Assembly (NCBI RefSeq): GCF_002302565.1
Contig: NZ_CP022382.1
Coordinates: 1,187,001 to 1,251,000, forward strand
Direction: 5' to 3'
Length of the DNA: 64,000 bases
From: Capnocytophaga canimorsus
GTDB lineage: Bacteria; Bacteroidota; Bacteroidia; Flavobacteriales; Flavobacteriaceae
Shown here: piece by piece, positions 36,214 through 43,743 of the stretch
How positions within the stretch are numbered: position 1 is the first letter of the stretch
How the letters are laid out: each line of letters starts with the position of its first letter
Translations under genes and position numbers: made by a program
The notes under the pieces: generated by a model
The model's input: only the letters and a program-made list of their open reading frames with translations
Databases searched by the model: none
What the model was told of the DNA's origin: nothing

Positions 36214-36244
36214 CAAATATAAACACTTTTCCATATTAAACAAA
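36214..36244 (-). promoter_or_regulatory. Promoter of metY leader transcript
   Basis: On the minus strand TTTG (36244-36241) and TATATTTG (36221-36214) are separated by 19 bases, a near-ideal Bacteroidota promoter. The Met-rich leader ORF starts 20 bases downstream of the -7 box. Confidence 0.75.
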
Positions 36245-36457
36245 AAATAATTCTATATTTTTTTTTATTTTTAAAAATATTTTTCAAAAACAAACAGCGC
36301 TAAAAACAAAAGCAAAATACAAAAATAAAATCGTAACATATTGATTTTTATAATTTTATTTATCAAACAAATAATCTTAAACAATCGCTATCTAACGCAA
36401 AAAAAATCACCCAAAAAAAGCTATTTTTGTATCAAATTTTTCTTTCAACAATCAAGT

Positions 36458-37408
36458 ATGAACAATAATGTAACCAAATTATTCCATATTAAATATCCTA
36501 TCATTCAAGGAGGAATGGTATGGGCAAGCGGTTGGAAATTAGCCTCTGCGGTGAGTAATGCTGGAGGTTTAGGGCTTTTAGGAGCAGGTTCGATGTACCC
36601 AGAAGTTCTTCGAGAACATATCAGAAAATGCCGAATTGCCACTAATAAGCCTTTTGGGGTAAACATACCGCTAATGTATCCGAACATCGAACAACTGATA
36701 GCTACCATTTTAGAAGAAAAAGTACCTATTGTATTTACTTCAGCTGGAAATCCTAACACTTGGACTTCCCTATTGAAAAAAGAAGGTATTAAAGTAGCTC
36801 ACGTGGTAAGCAGTTCAAAATTTGCCATAAAAGCCCAAAACGCAGGGGTAGATGCCGTTGTAACAGAAGGATTTGAAGCGGGCGGACATAACGGAAGAGA
36901 AGAAACCACTACTTTAGTACTTATTCCCTCTGTAAAACAACACATTAACATTCCTATTATTGCAGCAGGAGGTATTGCTACAGGCAGAGGAATGCTCGCC
37001 GCAATGGCATTGGGAGCAGAGGGCGTTCAAATCGGCAGCCGATTTGTAGCTACGCACGAAGCCTCAGCTCATATTAACTTCAAAAATAAAGTTATCGAAG
37101 CCCAAGAAGGAGATACCCACCTTACACTGAAAGAACTAGCACCTGTAAGACTATTAAAAAACAAATTCTATCAGGAGCTTGAAGCTATGTATGAAAACAA
37201 AAATAATTCACCAGAGGCATTTCGTACTTTTTTAGGAAAAGGGAGAACTAAAAAAGGAATGTTCGAAGGTGATTTAGAAGCTGGTGAATTGGAAATCGGG
37301 CAAATTGCGTCGGTTATTCATAAAATACAATCTGTTTCAGAGATTTTTGAAGAAATCATCACAGAATTTGAATCAGCGCGTAAAGATTTGGCTTCCATAA
37401 ACTTCTAA
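36458..37408 (+). CDS. Nitronate monooxygenase / FabK-like flavoprotein
   Basis: A 316-residue FMN TIM-barrel protein. The ATG at 36458 (MNNNVTKLFHIKYPIIQGGM) is chosen because the 39 open codons upstream are AT-rich and unlike the family. Family features are IQGGMVWASGWKLASAVSNAGGLG, PFGVNIPLM, the EGFEAGGHNG with the conserved histidine (~147), and IPIIAAGGIATGRGM with the FMN phosphate site. Such proteins oxidise nitronates (propionate 3-nitronate detoxification) or, as FabK, reduce enoyl-ACP in fatty-acid synthesis; the sequence alone does not decide. Neither nitro- nor fatty-acid genes are adjacent. Confidence 0.8.
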   Translation: MNNNVTKLFHIKYPIIQGGMVWASGWKLASAVSNAGGLGLLGAGSMYPEVLREHIRKCRIATNKPFGVNIPLMYPNIEQLIATILEEKVPIVFTSAGNPNTWTSLLKKEGIKVAHVVSSSKFAIKAQNAGVDAVVTEGFEAGGHNGREETTTLVLIPSVKQHINIPIIAAGGIATGRGMLAAMALGAEGVQIGSRFVATHEASAHINFKNKVIEAQEGDTHLTLKELAPVRLLKNKFYQELEAMYENKNNSPEAFRTFLGKGRTKKGMFEGDLEAGELEIGQIASVIHKIQSVSEIFEEIITEFESARKDLASINF

Positions 37409-37424
37409 AAGATATAAAAGCAAA

Positions 37425-37449
37425 AAAGCTTTCCTTAAGGGAAAGCTTT
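37425..37449 (+). terminator. Hairpin after nitronate monooxygenase gene
   Basis: AAAGCTTTCC (37425-37434) pairs with GGAAAGCTTT (37440-37449) around TTAAG, 16 bases past the stop. The U-tract afterwards is short, so termination is only likely. Confidence 0.6.
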
Positions 37450-37514
37450 CATTGGTTTAACTATAAACCTGTGTAAAAGGTATTTACACAAAACAACACA
37501 ACTAAATTTTACCG

Positions 37515-37588
37515 CGGTCTGGACGGGACTCGAACCCGCGACCCCATGCGTGACAGGCATGTATTCTAACCAACTGAACTACCAGACC
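37515..37588 (-). tRNA. tRNA-Asp (anticodon GTC)
   Basis: On the minus strand a complete cloverleaf can be folded: acceptor stem GGTCTGG/CCAGACC, D arm with GTTC-AGTTGGTTA-GAAT, anticodon stem CATGC/GCATG around CTGTCAC (anticodon GTC), and T arm GCGGG-TTCGAGT-CCCGT, discriminator G. CCA is not encoded (the next bases are CGG). It is a lone tRNA gene between convergent-side flanks. The rest of 37409-37738 shows no other feature. Confidence 0.97.
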
Positions 37589-37738
37589 AATATTTGCTTA
37601 TGAACATTTTGTTTCATCATTGCGGTTGCAAAGGTAGTACATTTTTGCAATTGTGCAAATTTTTTGATTAAAAAAATTCAAAATTTCTTCACTCAAAAAA
37701 ACAAAACACTGAAAATGAACATCATTTATTTTTAAAAA

Positions 37739-38278
37739 TCATCTTTTTTCAATATGCAAAATTTCTCTTTTGGCACCAACTTCTATTTCAAGAATGATTT
37801 TTTCTTCATCATTACTAAGAATATTCACTTTTGAGAGATGAGTTATACCCGTTTTCGAGTACGGATTGAAAAATATATCCGATTCTTTGACCAACATTTG
37901 TTGGCGATATATCCAATTCATCTGCCAAACCTCATAATGGTGCATAAATATTTTCATTGTATAATTGGTGCTTTCCACATTTTTTTGAAAACTGAATTGA
38001 TATTGTGACCACCAATAATGAAACAACACCCAATGCAACATACTAATAACCAAAAACATAAAAAACTTCAATCGTTTTTTAAGCAGAAAAATAAGACTTC
38101 CTAAACCAGCAATTACCCAAAATAAAACCAAGACAATCAAATAATTATTATAGAAAATCATTTCTATCTTGAAGACAGCATTCAGAAAGAATTCTAAAAA
38201 ACTCAACATCGGGACACCCCAACCTATGGTCAGAAATAAAATTCGCAAAAAACGTATCATCTTAAGCAAAATACTCAT
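37739..38278 (-). CDS. Small membrane protein of unknown function
   Basis: The 179-residue product has three hydrophobic segments in the first ~90 residues (near 8-30, 40-62 and 70-90) and a soluble C-terminal half with a beta-rich end (KIILEIEVGAKREILHIEK). There is no signature I recognise. The C-terminal part might be extracytoplasmic. The N-terminus starts MSILLKMIRFLRILFL. The gene is divergent from hflX with a 91-base gap. Codon and composition (AT-rich, aromatic) look like a real but lineage-specific gene; its function is open. Confidence 0.55.
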   Translation of the reverse strand: MSILLKMIRFLRILFLTIGWGVPMLSFLEFFLNAVFKIEMIFYNNYLIVLVLFWVIAGLGSLIFLLKKRLKFFMFLVISMLHWVLFHYWWSQYQFSFQKNVESTNYTMKIFMHHYEVWQMNWIYRQQMLVKESDIFFNPYSKTGITHLSKVNILSNDEEKIILEIEVGAKREILHIEKR

Positions 38279-38299
38279 TAATCAAATGATTTATAGGCA

Positions 38300-38307
38300 C
38301 AAATATA
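38300..38307 (-). promoter_or_regulatory. Possible -7 promoter element of the small membrane-protein gene
   Basis: TATATTTG on the minus strand fits TAnnTTTG, 22 bases upstream of the start. No clear -33 element. On the plus strand TATTTTTG at 38339-38346 is a comparable -7 candidate for hflX. Confidence 0.4.
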
Positions 38308-38369
38308 CTTTTTTTCCTTACAGAAAAAATTATTTTGTTATTTTTGCAAACGAAACAATTAAGCATACT

Positions 38370-39596
38370 ATGCTCGAACAGATAAATCTAAATTACGAAA
38401 AAGTGGTGTTGGTGGGAATCATCAACCAAATGCAAGACGAAGAAAAATCAAAAGAATACTTAGATGAATTAGAATTTCTTACCTATACAGCGGGTGGAGA
38501 AGTTTTACAACGATTTACTCAAAAGTTAGATGTTCCAAATCCGAAAACCTTTATAGGGACAGGAAAAATGGAAGAGGTTCAGCAATTCGTGGAAGAAAAC
38601 GGAGTTGGGACTGTTATTTTTGATGATGAACTTTCTCCTGCACAGCAAAAAAATATTGAACGTATCTTGAAAGCCAAAATTTTAGACCGAACGGGGCTTA
38701 TTTTGGATATATTCGCACAACGGGCTCAAACCAGCTATTCCCGAACCCAAGTGGAATTAGCTCAATATCAATATCTTTTACCTCGATTAACAGGACTTTG
38801 GACACACCTTGAACGCCAACGAGGAGGAATTGGTATGCGTGGACCTGGAGAAACAGAGATTGAAACTGACCGCCGTATCGTACGTGACCGTATCGCACTT
38901 TTGAAGAAAAAATTAGCAACCATCGACCGCCAAATGGCTGTACAACGAAGCAATCGTGGAGCGATGGTACGTGTGGCACTTATCGGATACACCAACGTTG
39001 GAAAATCTACCCTAATGAATGTAATTAGCAAAAGTGAAGTCTTCGCCGAAAACAAACTTTTCGCTACACTCGATACCACAGTACGAAAGGTAGTTATCGG
39101 AAATCTTCCTTTCTTACTATCTGATACTGTTGGTTTTATCCGAAAATTACCTACTCAACTTATCGAATCATTTAAAAGTACGTTAGATGAAGTTCGTGAA
39201 GCGGATTTACTACTTCATATTGTGGATATTTCGCATCCAAATTTTGAGGAACATATTCACTCAGTAAATCAAATTCTTTCAGAAATAAAAAGTGCAGACA
39301 AACCTACAATTATGGTTTTCAACAAAATAGACGCTTACAAACATCAAACTATTGCAGAAGATGACCTCATCACTGAACCTACCTCCAAACATTTTACATT
39401 GGAGCAGTGGAAACAGACGTGGATGAACAAAGTAGGCAACGATGTGCTTTTCATTTCGGCATTAAATAAGGATAATCTGGAGGAATTTCGCGAAAAAGTG
39501 TATGCTAAAGTGCGAGAAATACACATCACACGTTTTCCGTACAACAACTTCTTGTACCCAGAATTTATGGAAGATGACACAGAAACAGAAAACTAA
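38370..39596 (+). CDS. hflX: GTPase HflX
   Basis: HflX is a ribosome-binding GTPase that splits stalled or heat-damaged 70S ribosomes. The 408-residue protein from the ATG at 38370 (MLEQINLNYEKVVLVGI) has the N-terminal HflX domain with TFIGTGKMEEVQQFV and the linker GGIGMRGPGETEIETDRR, followed by the G domain: G1 GYTNVGKSTL (~208), G2-T in FATLDTTVR, G3 DTVGFIRKLP and G4 NKID. Upstream in-frame ATGs (from 38169) are unlikely because those codons read through the neighbour's promoter region. A -7-like TATTTTTG at 38339-38346 supports this start. The DUF1232 gene follows after 2 bases. Confidence 0.95.
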   Translation: MLEQINLNYEKVVLVGIINQMQDEEKSKEYLDELEFLTYTAGGEVLQRFTQKLDVPNPKTFIGTGKMEEVQQFVEENGVGTVIFDDELSPAQQKNIERILKAKILDRTGLILDIFAQRAQTSYSRTQVELAQYQYLLPRLTGLWTHLERQRGGIGMRGPGETEIETDRRIVRDRIALLKKKLATIDRQMAVQRSNRGAMVRVALIGYTNVGKSTLMNVISKSEVFAENKLFATLDTTVRKVVIGNLPFLLSDTVGFIRKLPTQLIESFKSTLDEVREADLLLHIVDISHPNFEEHIHSVNQILSEIKSADKPTIMVFNKIDAYKHQTIAEDDLITEPTSKHFTLEQWKQTWMNKVGNDVLFISALNKDNLEEFREKVYAKVREIHITRFPYNNFLYPEFMEDDTETEN

Positions 39597-39598
39597 TT

Positions 39599-40021
39599 AT
39601 GAAAGATAAAAAAGAAAAAATACTTGATAAATCACTGAAATTACTTCAAAAATTTTCTAAACAAAAAGTATCAGAGGAAGATTTAACCACCGCCGAAAGC
39701 AAATCGGTAAACTTAAAAGAAAAGGTAACCGATTTCAAACTGCTTTTATCAATGTTTAAAGACGGTATTTCGGGCGGATATCCCATTTCAAAAACTACTT
39801 TGGCTGTTTTAGCAGGAGTGATTCTATATGTGGTTTCGCCCATTGACACTATTCCTGATTTGTTTCCAATGATTGGCTGGACAGACGATATTACCGTAGT
39901 GATTTTTGTAGTAAATCGGCTTTCTCACGAAATTCAAAATTACAAAAAATGGCGGACGGCAACGGGCAAAAACCTTACGCCGCCTGAGAGCGAAAGTTTT
40001 GCTTTCAAAAAAGGCATTTAA
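39599..40021 (+). CDS. YkvA/DUF1232 family membrane protein
   Basis: A 140-residue protein with a soluble basic N-terminal half and one or two hydrophobic segments around residues 60-100. The block ILYVVSPIDTIPDLFPMIGWTDD is the conserved core of DUF1232 (YkvA). Role unknown; the domain occurs alone or with proteases in many bacteria. Directly after hflX (2-base gap), so likely on the same transcript. Confidence 0.88.
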   Translation: MKDKKEKILDKSLKLLQKFSKQKVSEEDLTTAESKSVNLKEKVTDFKLLLSMFKDGISGGYPISKTTLAVLAGVILYVVSPIDTIPDLFPMIGWTDDITVVIFVVNRLSHEIQNYKKWRTATGKNLTPPESESFAFKKGI

Positions 40022-40090
40022 AAACCATTACCTTCTAAACTTCATAAAGAGATAAATAATAATATAATTCTATATCTTTAGCATATAAAT

Positions 40091-41311
40091 ATGAAAACAA
40101 TAAGTGCCATTAGAGCCGATTTTCCGATATTAGCACGTAAAGTAAACGGCTGTCCGCTGATTTATTTTGACAATGCCGCTACCTCGCAAACGCCTCTGCC
40201 TGTAATTAACACCATTGTGCATTATTATTCGCACCTGAATGCTAACATTCACAGGGGTGTACATACACTCAGCCAAGAAGCCACTGAGGCTTACGAAGCA
40301 GCTCGTGTGAAACTACAAAAACATTTTAATGCCCATAAATCTTGTGAAATAATTTTCACATCAGGCACCACACACAGCATCAATTTGGTTGCTAACGGAT
40401 TTGCTAATATCTTGAAAAAAAGTGATGAAATTATTGTTTCAGCATCAGAGCATCATAGCAATATTGTGCCGTGGCAATTTGCCTGTAAGCATAGCGGAGC
40501 TTCATTGAAAGTGATTTCAATGGATATGGAAGGGCATTTAGACCTAAATCAATTCGAGCAATTACTAACTTCAAATACCAAGTTAGTATGTGTACAACAC
40601 GTTTCAAATGCTTTGGGGAATATCCAACCCATTGAAAAAATCATCGCTTTGGCTAAAAAGGTAAATGCCGCAGTTTTGGTGGACGGAGCTCAAGCCTCGC
40701 CACACTTACAACCCGATGTTCAGGCTTTAGATGTTGATTTTTATACCGCTTCAGGGCATAAAATGTACGGACCTACAGGAGTTGGCATTTTGTACGGAAA
40801 AGAAGCGTGGCTGAGCAAACTTCCGCCCTATCAAGGAGGAGGCGAAATGATAAAAGAAGTAACTTTTGAAAATAGCACCTATGCCGAATTGCCTCATAAA
40901 TTTGAAGCAGGTACACCTAACATCTGCGGAGGCATTGCCTTGGGCGCTGCCATTGACTATATGCACCAAATCGGGATGGAAAATATTGCTCGTCACGAAC
41001 ACGAACTTCTCAAGTATGCCACAGAAAAATTACAAAACATACCCGAAGTAATTTTCTACGGAACCTCTAATTTGAAAAACAAGACAGCTGTAATTTCATT
41101 CAATATCAAAGGAATACACCCTTATGATTTAGGCACATTGCTTGACAAACAAGGCATAGCCGTACGTACGGGTCATCATTGTACACAACCCATTATGAAC
41201 TTCTATCAAATTCCTGGGACGGTACGCATTAGTTTTGCCTTTTACAATACCTTTGAAGAAATCGATCAGTTTATAGTCGCTTTACTGAAAGCAAAAAGTA
41301 TGCTTTCGTAA
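40091..41311 (+). CDS. sufS: Cysteine desulfurase SufS
   Basis: SufS takes sulfur from cysteine for Fe-S assembly, PLP-dependent. The 406-residue length and ISAIRADFPILARKVNG start fit group II desulfurases. PLP lysine is Lys224 in TASGHKMYGPTGVG; the active-site Cys364 lies in RTGHHCTQPIM, with the group II style. Fully intact. In most relatives sufS follows sufD; here it is 19 kb from sufB and has no sufD or sufE neighbour, standing alone between DUF1232 and lspA. The 79-base gap to the previous gene contains a weak -7-like TATCTTTA. Confidence 0.94.
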   Translation: MKTISAIRADFPILARKVNGCPLIYFDNAATSQTPLPVINTIVHYYSHLNANIHRGVHTLSQEATEAYEAARVKLQKHFNAHKSCEIIFTSGTTHSINLVANGFANILKKSDEIIVSASEHHSNIVPWQFACKHSGASLKVISMDMEGHLDLNQFEQLLTSNTKLVCVQHVSNALGNIQPIEKIIALAKKVNAAVLVDGAQASPHLQPDVQALDVDFYTASGHKMYGPTGVGILYGKEAWLSKLPPYQGGGEMIKEVTFENSTYAELPHKFEAGTPNICGGIALGAAIDYMHQIGMENIARHEHELLKYATEKLQNIPEVIFYGTSNLKNKTAVISFNIKGIHPYDLGTLLDKQGIAVRTGHHCTQPIMNFYQIPGTVRISFAFYNTFEEIDQFIVALLKAKSMLS

Positions 41312-41344
41312 TAGAAAAGTTGAAATTATTCCGAATATAAATAC

Positions 41345-41352
41345 TATTTTTG
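41345..41352 (+). promoter_or_regulatory. Possible -7 promoter element of lspA
   Basis: TATTTTTG at 41345-41352, with TTG at 41320-41322 (22-base spacer, a little long), 31 bases before the lspA ATG. Confidence 0.4.
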
Positions 41353-41382
41353 TCGCTAAATTTATAGATACCCTATTTCCTT

Positions 41383-41997
41383 ATGAAATTAAAACACGCA
41401 TTTTTGATTATATTAGTAGTGCTAATTATTGACCAATGGAGTAAAATCTACATCAAAACACATTTCAAACTCAATGATTACGTGGAGGTTTTCAGTTGGT
41501 TTAAAATACTATTTATTGAAAACGAAGGTGCAGCTTGGGGAACTAAAATTCCAGGAACGTATGGTAAATTGGCATTAACCTTGTTCCGCATTGTAGCGGT
41601 GGTGGGTATCGGGTATTGGCTGACACAATCCATTAAAAAACAGCGTCCTACTATTTTAATTATATCTATTTCTTTAATTTTAGCCGGAGCTTTAGGAAAT
41701 ATTATTGATTCGGTTTTCTACGGAGTCATTTTTGACCATAGCTATGGCAATGTAGCTACTTTATTTTCAGAGAATCCTTACGGAACACTTCTACACGGTA
41801 AAGTGGTGGATATGTTTTACTTTCCGCTTATCGATACAAAATTACCCGAATGGCTTCCGTTTTGGGGCGGAAAAAACTTTCGCTTTTTTGAACCCGTTTT
41901 TAATGTTGCCGATGCAGCCATTAGCATTGCCGTAGGTTTACTTTTGGTATTCAATAAGAAAGCTTTCCCGAAAGAAAACGAAGCAACAAACAAGTAA
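41383..41997 (+). CDS. lspA: Lipoprotein signal peptidase (signal peptidase II)
   Basis: LspA cleaves the signal peptide of prolipoproteins after lipidation; it is an inner-membrane aspartic protease. The 204-residue protein has four TM helices. NEGAAWG near 48 is the conserved N-terminal motif, GNIIDSVFYGVIFDH near 106 holds the first catalytic aspartate and FNVADAAISIAVG near 175 the second. A 25-residue insertion with an acidic loop between helices 3 and 4 makes it longer than the ~165-residue E. coli enzyme, typical for Bacteroidota. It lies directly before rpoN (26-base gap). Confidence 0.95.
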   Translation: MKLKHAFLIILVVLIIDQWSKIYIKTHFKLNDYVEVFSWFKILFIENEGAAWGTKIPGTYGKLALTLFRIVAVVGIGYWLTQSIKKQRPTILIISISLILAGALGNIIDSVFYGVIFDHSYGNVATLFSENPYGTLLHGKVVDMFYFPLIDTKLPEWLPFWGGKNFRFFEPVFNVADAAISIAVGLLLVFNKKAFPKENEATNK

Positions 41998-42023
41998 ATA
42001 AATATCTGATTTATAGAACAACT

Positions 42024-43490
42024 ATGCTAAAACAAAACTTACAACTTAAACTCTCACAAAAACTTTCTCCCCAGCAAATTCAATTGATGAAGCTGGTACA
42101 GCTTCCTACCTTGGCTTTTGAACAACGCGTAAAACAAGAATTGGAAGAAAATCCTGCTTTGGAAACAGGGAAAGAAGAAAGCCTATACGATGAGTTTGCT
42201 GATGAGTTCGATAATAGCATAGATGATTTCAATGATAATGAAGTCATTAACACAGATGACATCAATATTGATGAATATTTAAGCGATGATGAAATCCCTG
42301 ATTATCGTCTTCAAGCTAACAATTATAGCGATGACGATGAAGAAAAGGAAATTCCTTTTAGCGCTGGTATTTCTTTTCATCAATCCCTTATAAACCAACT
42401 CAATACGTTTCAGTTAAGTGATGAAGACTACCTCATCGCTGAATTTTTGGTAGGCAGCATTGATGATACGGGTTACATCCGCCGTAGCCTACAAGACCTT
42501 ACTGACGATTTGGCTTTTACTCAAAACATCTATACCGATGAAGAAAAGGTAAGACAGATACAACAACAAATCATTTTTCAGTTAGACCCTGCCGGCGTAG
42601 GGGCTTCCGACCTACAAGAATGCCTACTGGTACAATTACAACGCAAAAAGGGTACTCCCGCAATAGAACTTGCCATAGAAATCATCGAAAAAGGTTTTGA
42701 ACCTTTCACCAAGAAACATTATTCACGCCTACAGCAAAAATTTTCCGCATCGGAAGAAGATTTAAAAGAAGCCATTCAAGAAATCGAAAAACTCAACCCT
42801 AAACCAGGCAATGCCTACTCCAACAATCACATACAAGTGGAGCAAATCATTCCTGATTTTAATATTCGCATTAATGATAACGAACTAGAACTAACTCTCA
42901 ACGGAAGAAATGCACCCGAGTTACACGTTTCCAGAGAGTACACCACGATGCTCGAAACGTACAAAAACACCAAAGAAAAATCAAACTCACAAAAAGAAGC
43001 TGTTTTCTTTATCAAACAAAAACTAGACGCCGCCAAATGGTTCATTGACGCTATAAAACAGCGCCAACAAACGCTGTACGTAACAATGAATGCCATTATG
43101 AATCATCAAAAAGAATATTTTTTGACAGGTGACGAACTAAAAATCAAACCTTTGATTTTAAAAGACATTGCCGATGTAGTAGGTATGGATATTTCCACCG
43201 TTTCGCGTGTAGCCAATAGCAAATACGTAACCACACCTTATGGCACAAAGCTCATCAAAGAATTCTTTTCCGAATCTATGAAAAATGACCAAGGAGAGGA
43301 CGTTTCTACTCACGAAATCAAAAATATACTACAAAATATCATTGCTGAAGAAGACAAACGCAAACCCTATCCTGACGATGATTTAGCCCAGATACTCAAA
43401 GAAAAAGGCTACCCTATCGCCCGAAGAACCGTTGCTAAATATCGGGAACAGTTAGATATTCCTGTGGCTCGTTTACGTAAAGAACTTTAA
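42024..43490 (+). CDS. rpoN: RNA polymerase sigma-54 factor
   Basis: RpoN directs RNA polymerase to -24/-12 promoters and needs an AAA+ activator. The 488-residue protein has the glutamine-rich region I (QNLQLKLSQKLSPQQIQLM, 4-22), an acidic region II (~60-110), the core-binding region, the helix-turn-helix region (~385-410, KDIADVVGMDISTVSRVANS) and the RpoN box ARRTVAKYRE (residues ~465-474). All regions are complete. No sigma-54 target promoter was identified in the window by eye. Confidence 0.97.
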   Translation: MLKQNLQLKLSQKLSPQQIQLMKLVQLPTLAFEQRVKQELEENPALETGKEESLYDEFADEFDNSIDDFNDNEVINTDDINIDEYLSDDEIPDYRLQANNYSDDDEEKEIPFSAGISFHQSLINQLNTFQLSDEDYLIAEFLVGSIDDTGYIRRSLQDLTDDLAFTQNIYTDEEKVRQIQQQIIFQLDPAGVGASDLQECLLVQLQRKKGTPAIELAIEIIEKGFEPFTKKHYSRLQQKFSASEEDLKEAIQEIEKLNPKPGNAYSNNHIQVEQIIPDFNIRINDNELELTLNGRNAPELHVSREYTTMLETYKNTKEKSNSQKEAVFFIKQKLDAAKWFIDAIKQRQQTLYVTMNAIMNHQKEYFLTGDELKIKPLILKDIADVVGMDISTVSRVANSKYVTTPYGTKLIKEFFSESMKNDQGEDVSTHEIKNILQNIIAEEDKRKPYPDDDLAQILKEKGYPIARRTVAKYREQLDIPVARLRKEL

Positions 43491-43520
43491 AAATAAGTTC
43501 TCGCCTTGTTGCATTAGCAC

Positions 43521-43551
43521 TTGTACGCTTTAACTTTTTTTTATACTTTTG
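43521..43551 (+). promoter_or_regulatory. Promoter of riboswitch-controlled TonB receptor
   Basis: TTG at 43521-43523 and TACTTTTG at 43544-43551 with a 20-base spacer; the aptamer begins right after it. Confidence 0.7.
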
Positions 43552-43640
43552 CACCCGTCTCAAAGGGGTGCTGCGTTTGCGGCTGAGATTATACCCATAG
43601 AACTTGGGCTGGTAATGCAGTCTAAGGAAACGAAGTCAAT
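43552..43640 (+). ncRNA. TPP (thiamine pyrophosphate) riboswitch aptamer
   Basis: The invariant bases are there: GGGGTGCTGCG near 43565, GGCTGAGATTATACCC (43581-43596), the GAAC segment, and TAATG in the P5 loop (43613-43617). P3 can form as GCTGC/GCGGC, P2 as GGGT/ACCC, P4 as CTT/AAG and P5 as CTG/CAG, where P4 and P5 differ from the usual CCT/AGG while still pairing, which supports a real structure. Thiamine pyrophosphate binding would favour the terminator that follows at 43649-43689. Confidence 0.93.
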
Positions 43641-43648
43641 AATAAGTG

Positions 43649-43689
43649 GCTTGTTTTTGCTTTTTGGGTAGCAGAAACAGGCTTTTTTT
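43649..43689 (+). terminator. Terminator stem of the TPP riboswitch
   Basis: GCTTGTTTTTGCT (43649-43661) pairs along all 13 positions, with three G-T wobbles, with AGCAGAAACAGGC (43670-43682), followed by seven T. It sits between the aptamer and the receptor ATG at 43744, consistent with transcriptional control. Confidence 0.85.
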
Positions 43690-43743
43690 ATTCATTCCAT
43701 AAAATAATTACCTCTTTTATTTTGTAAAAATTTCATTTTACTG

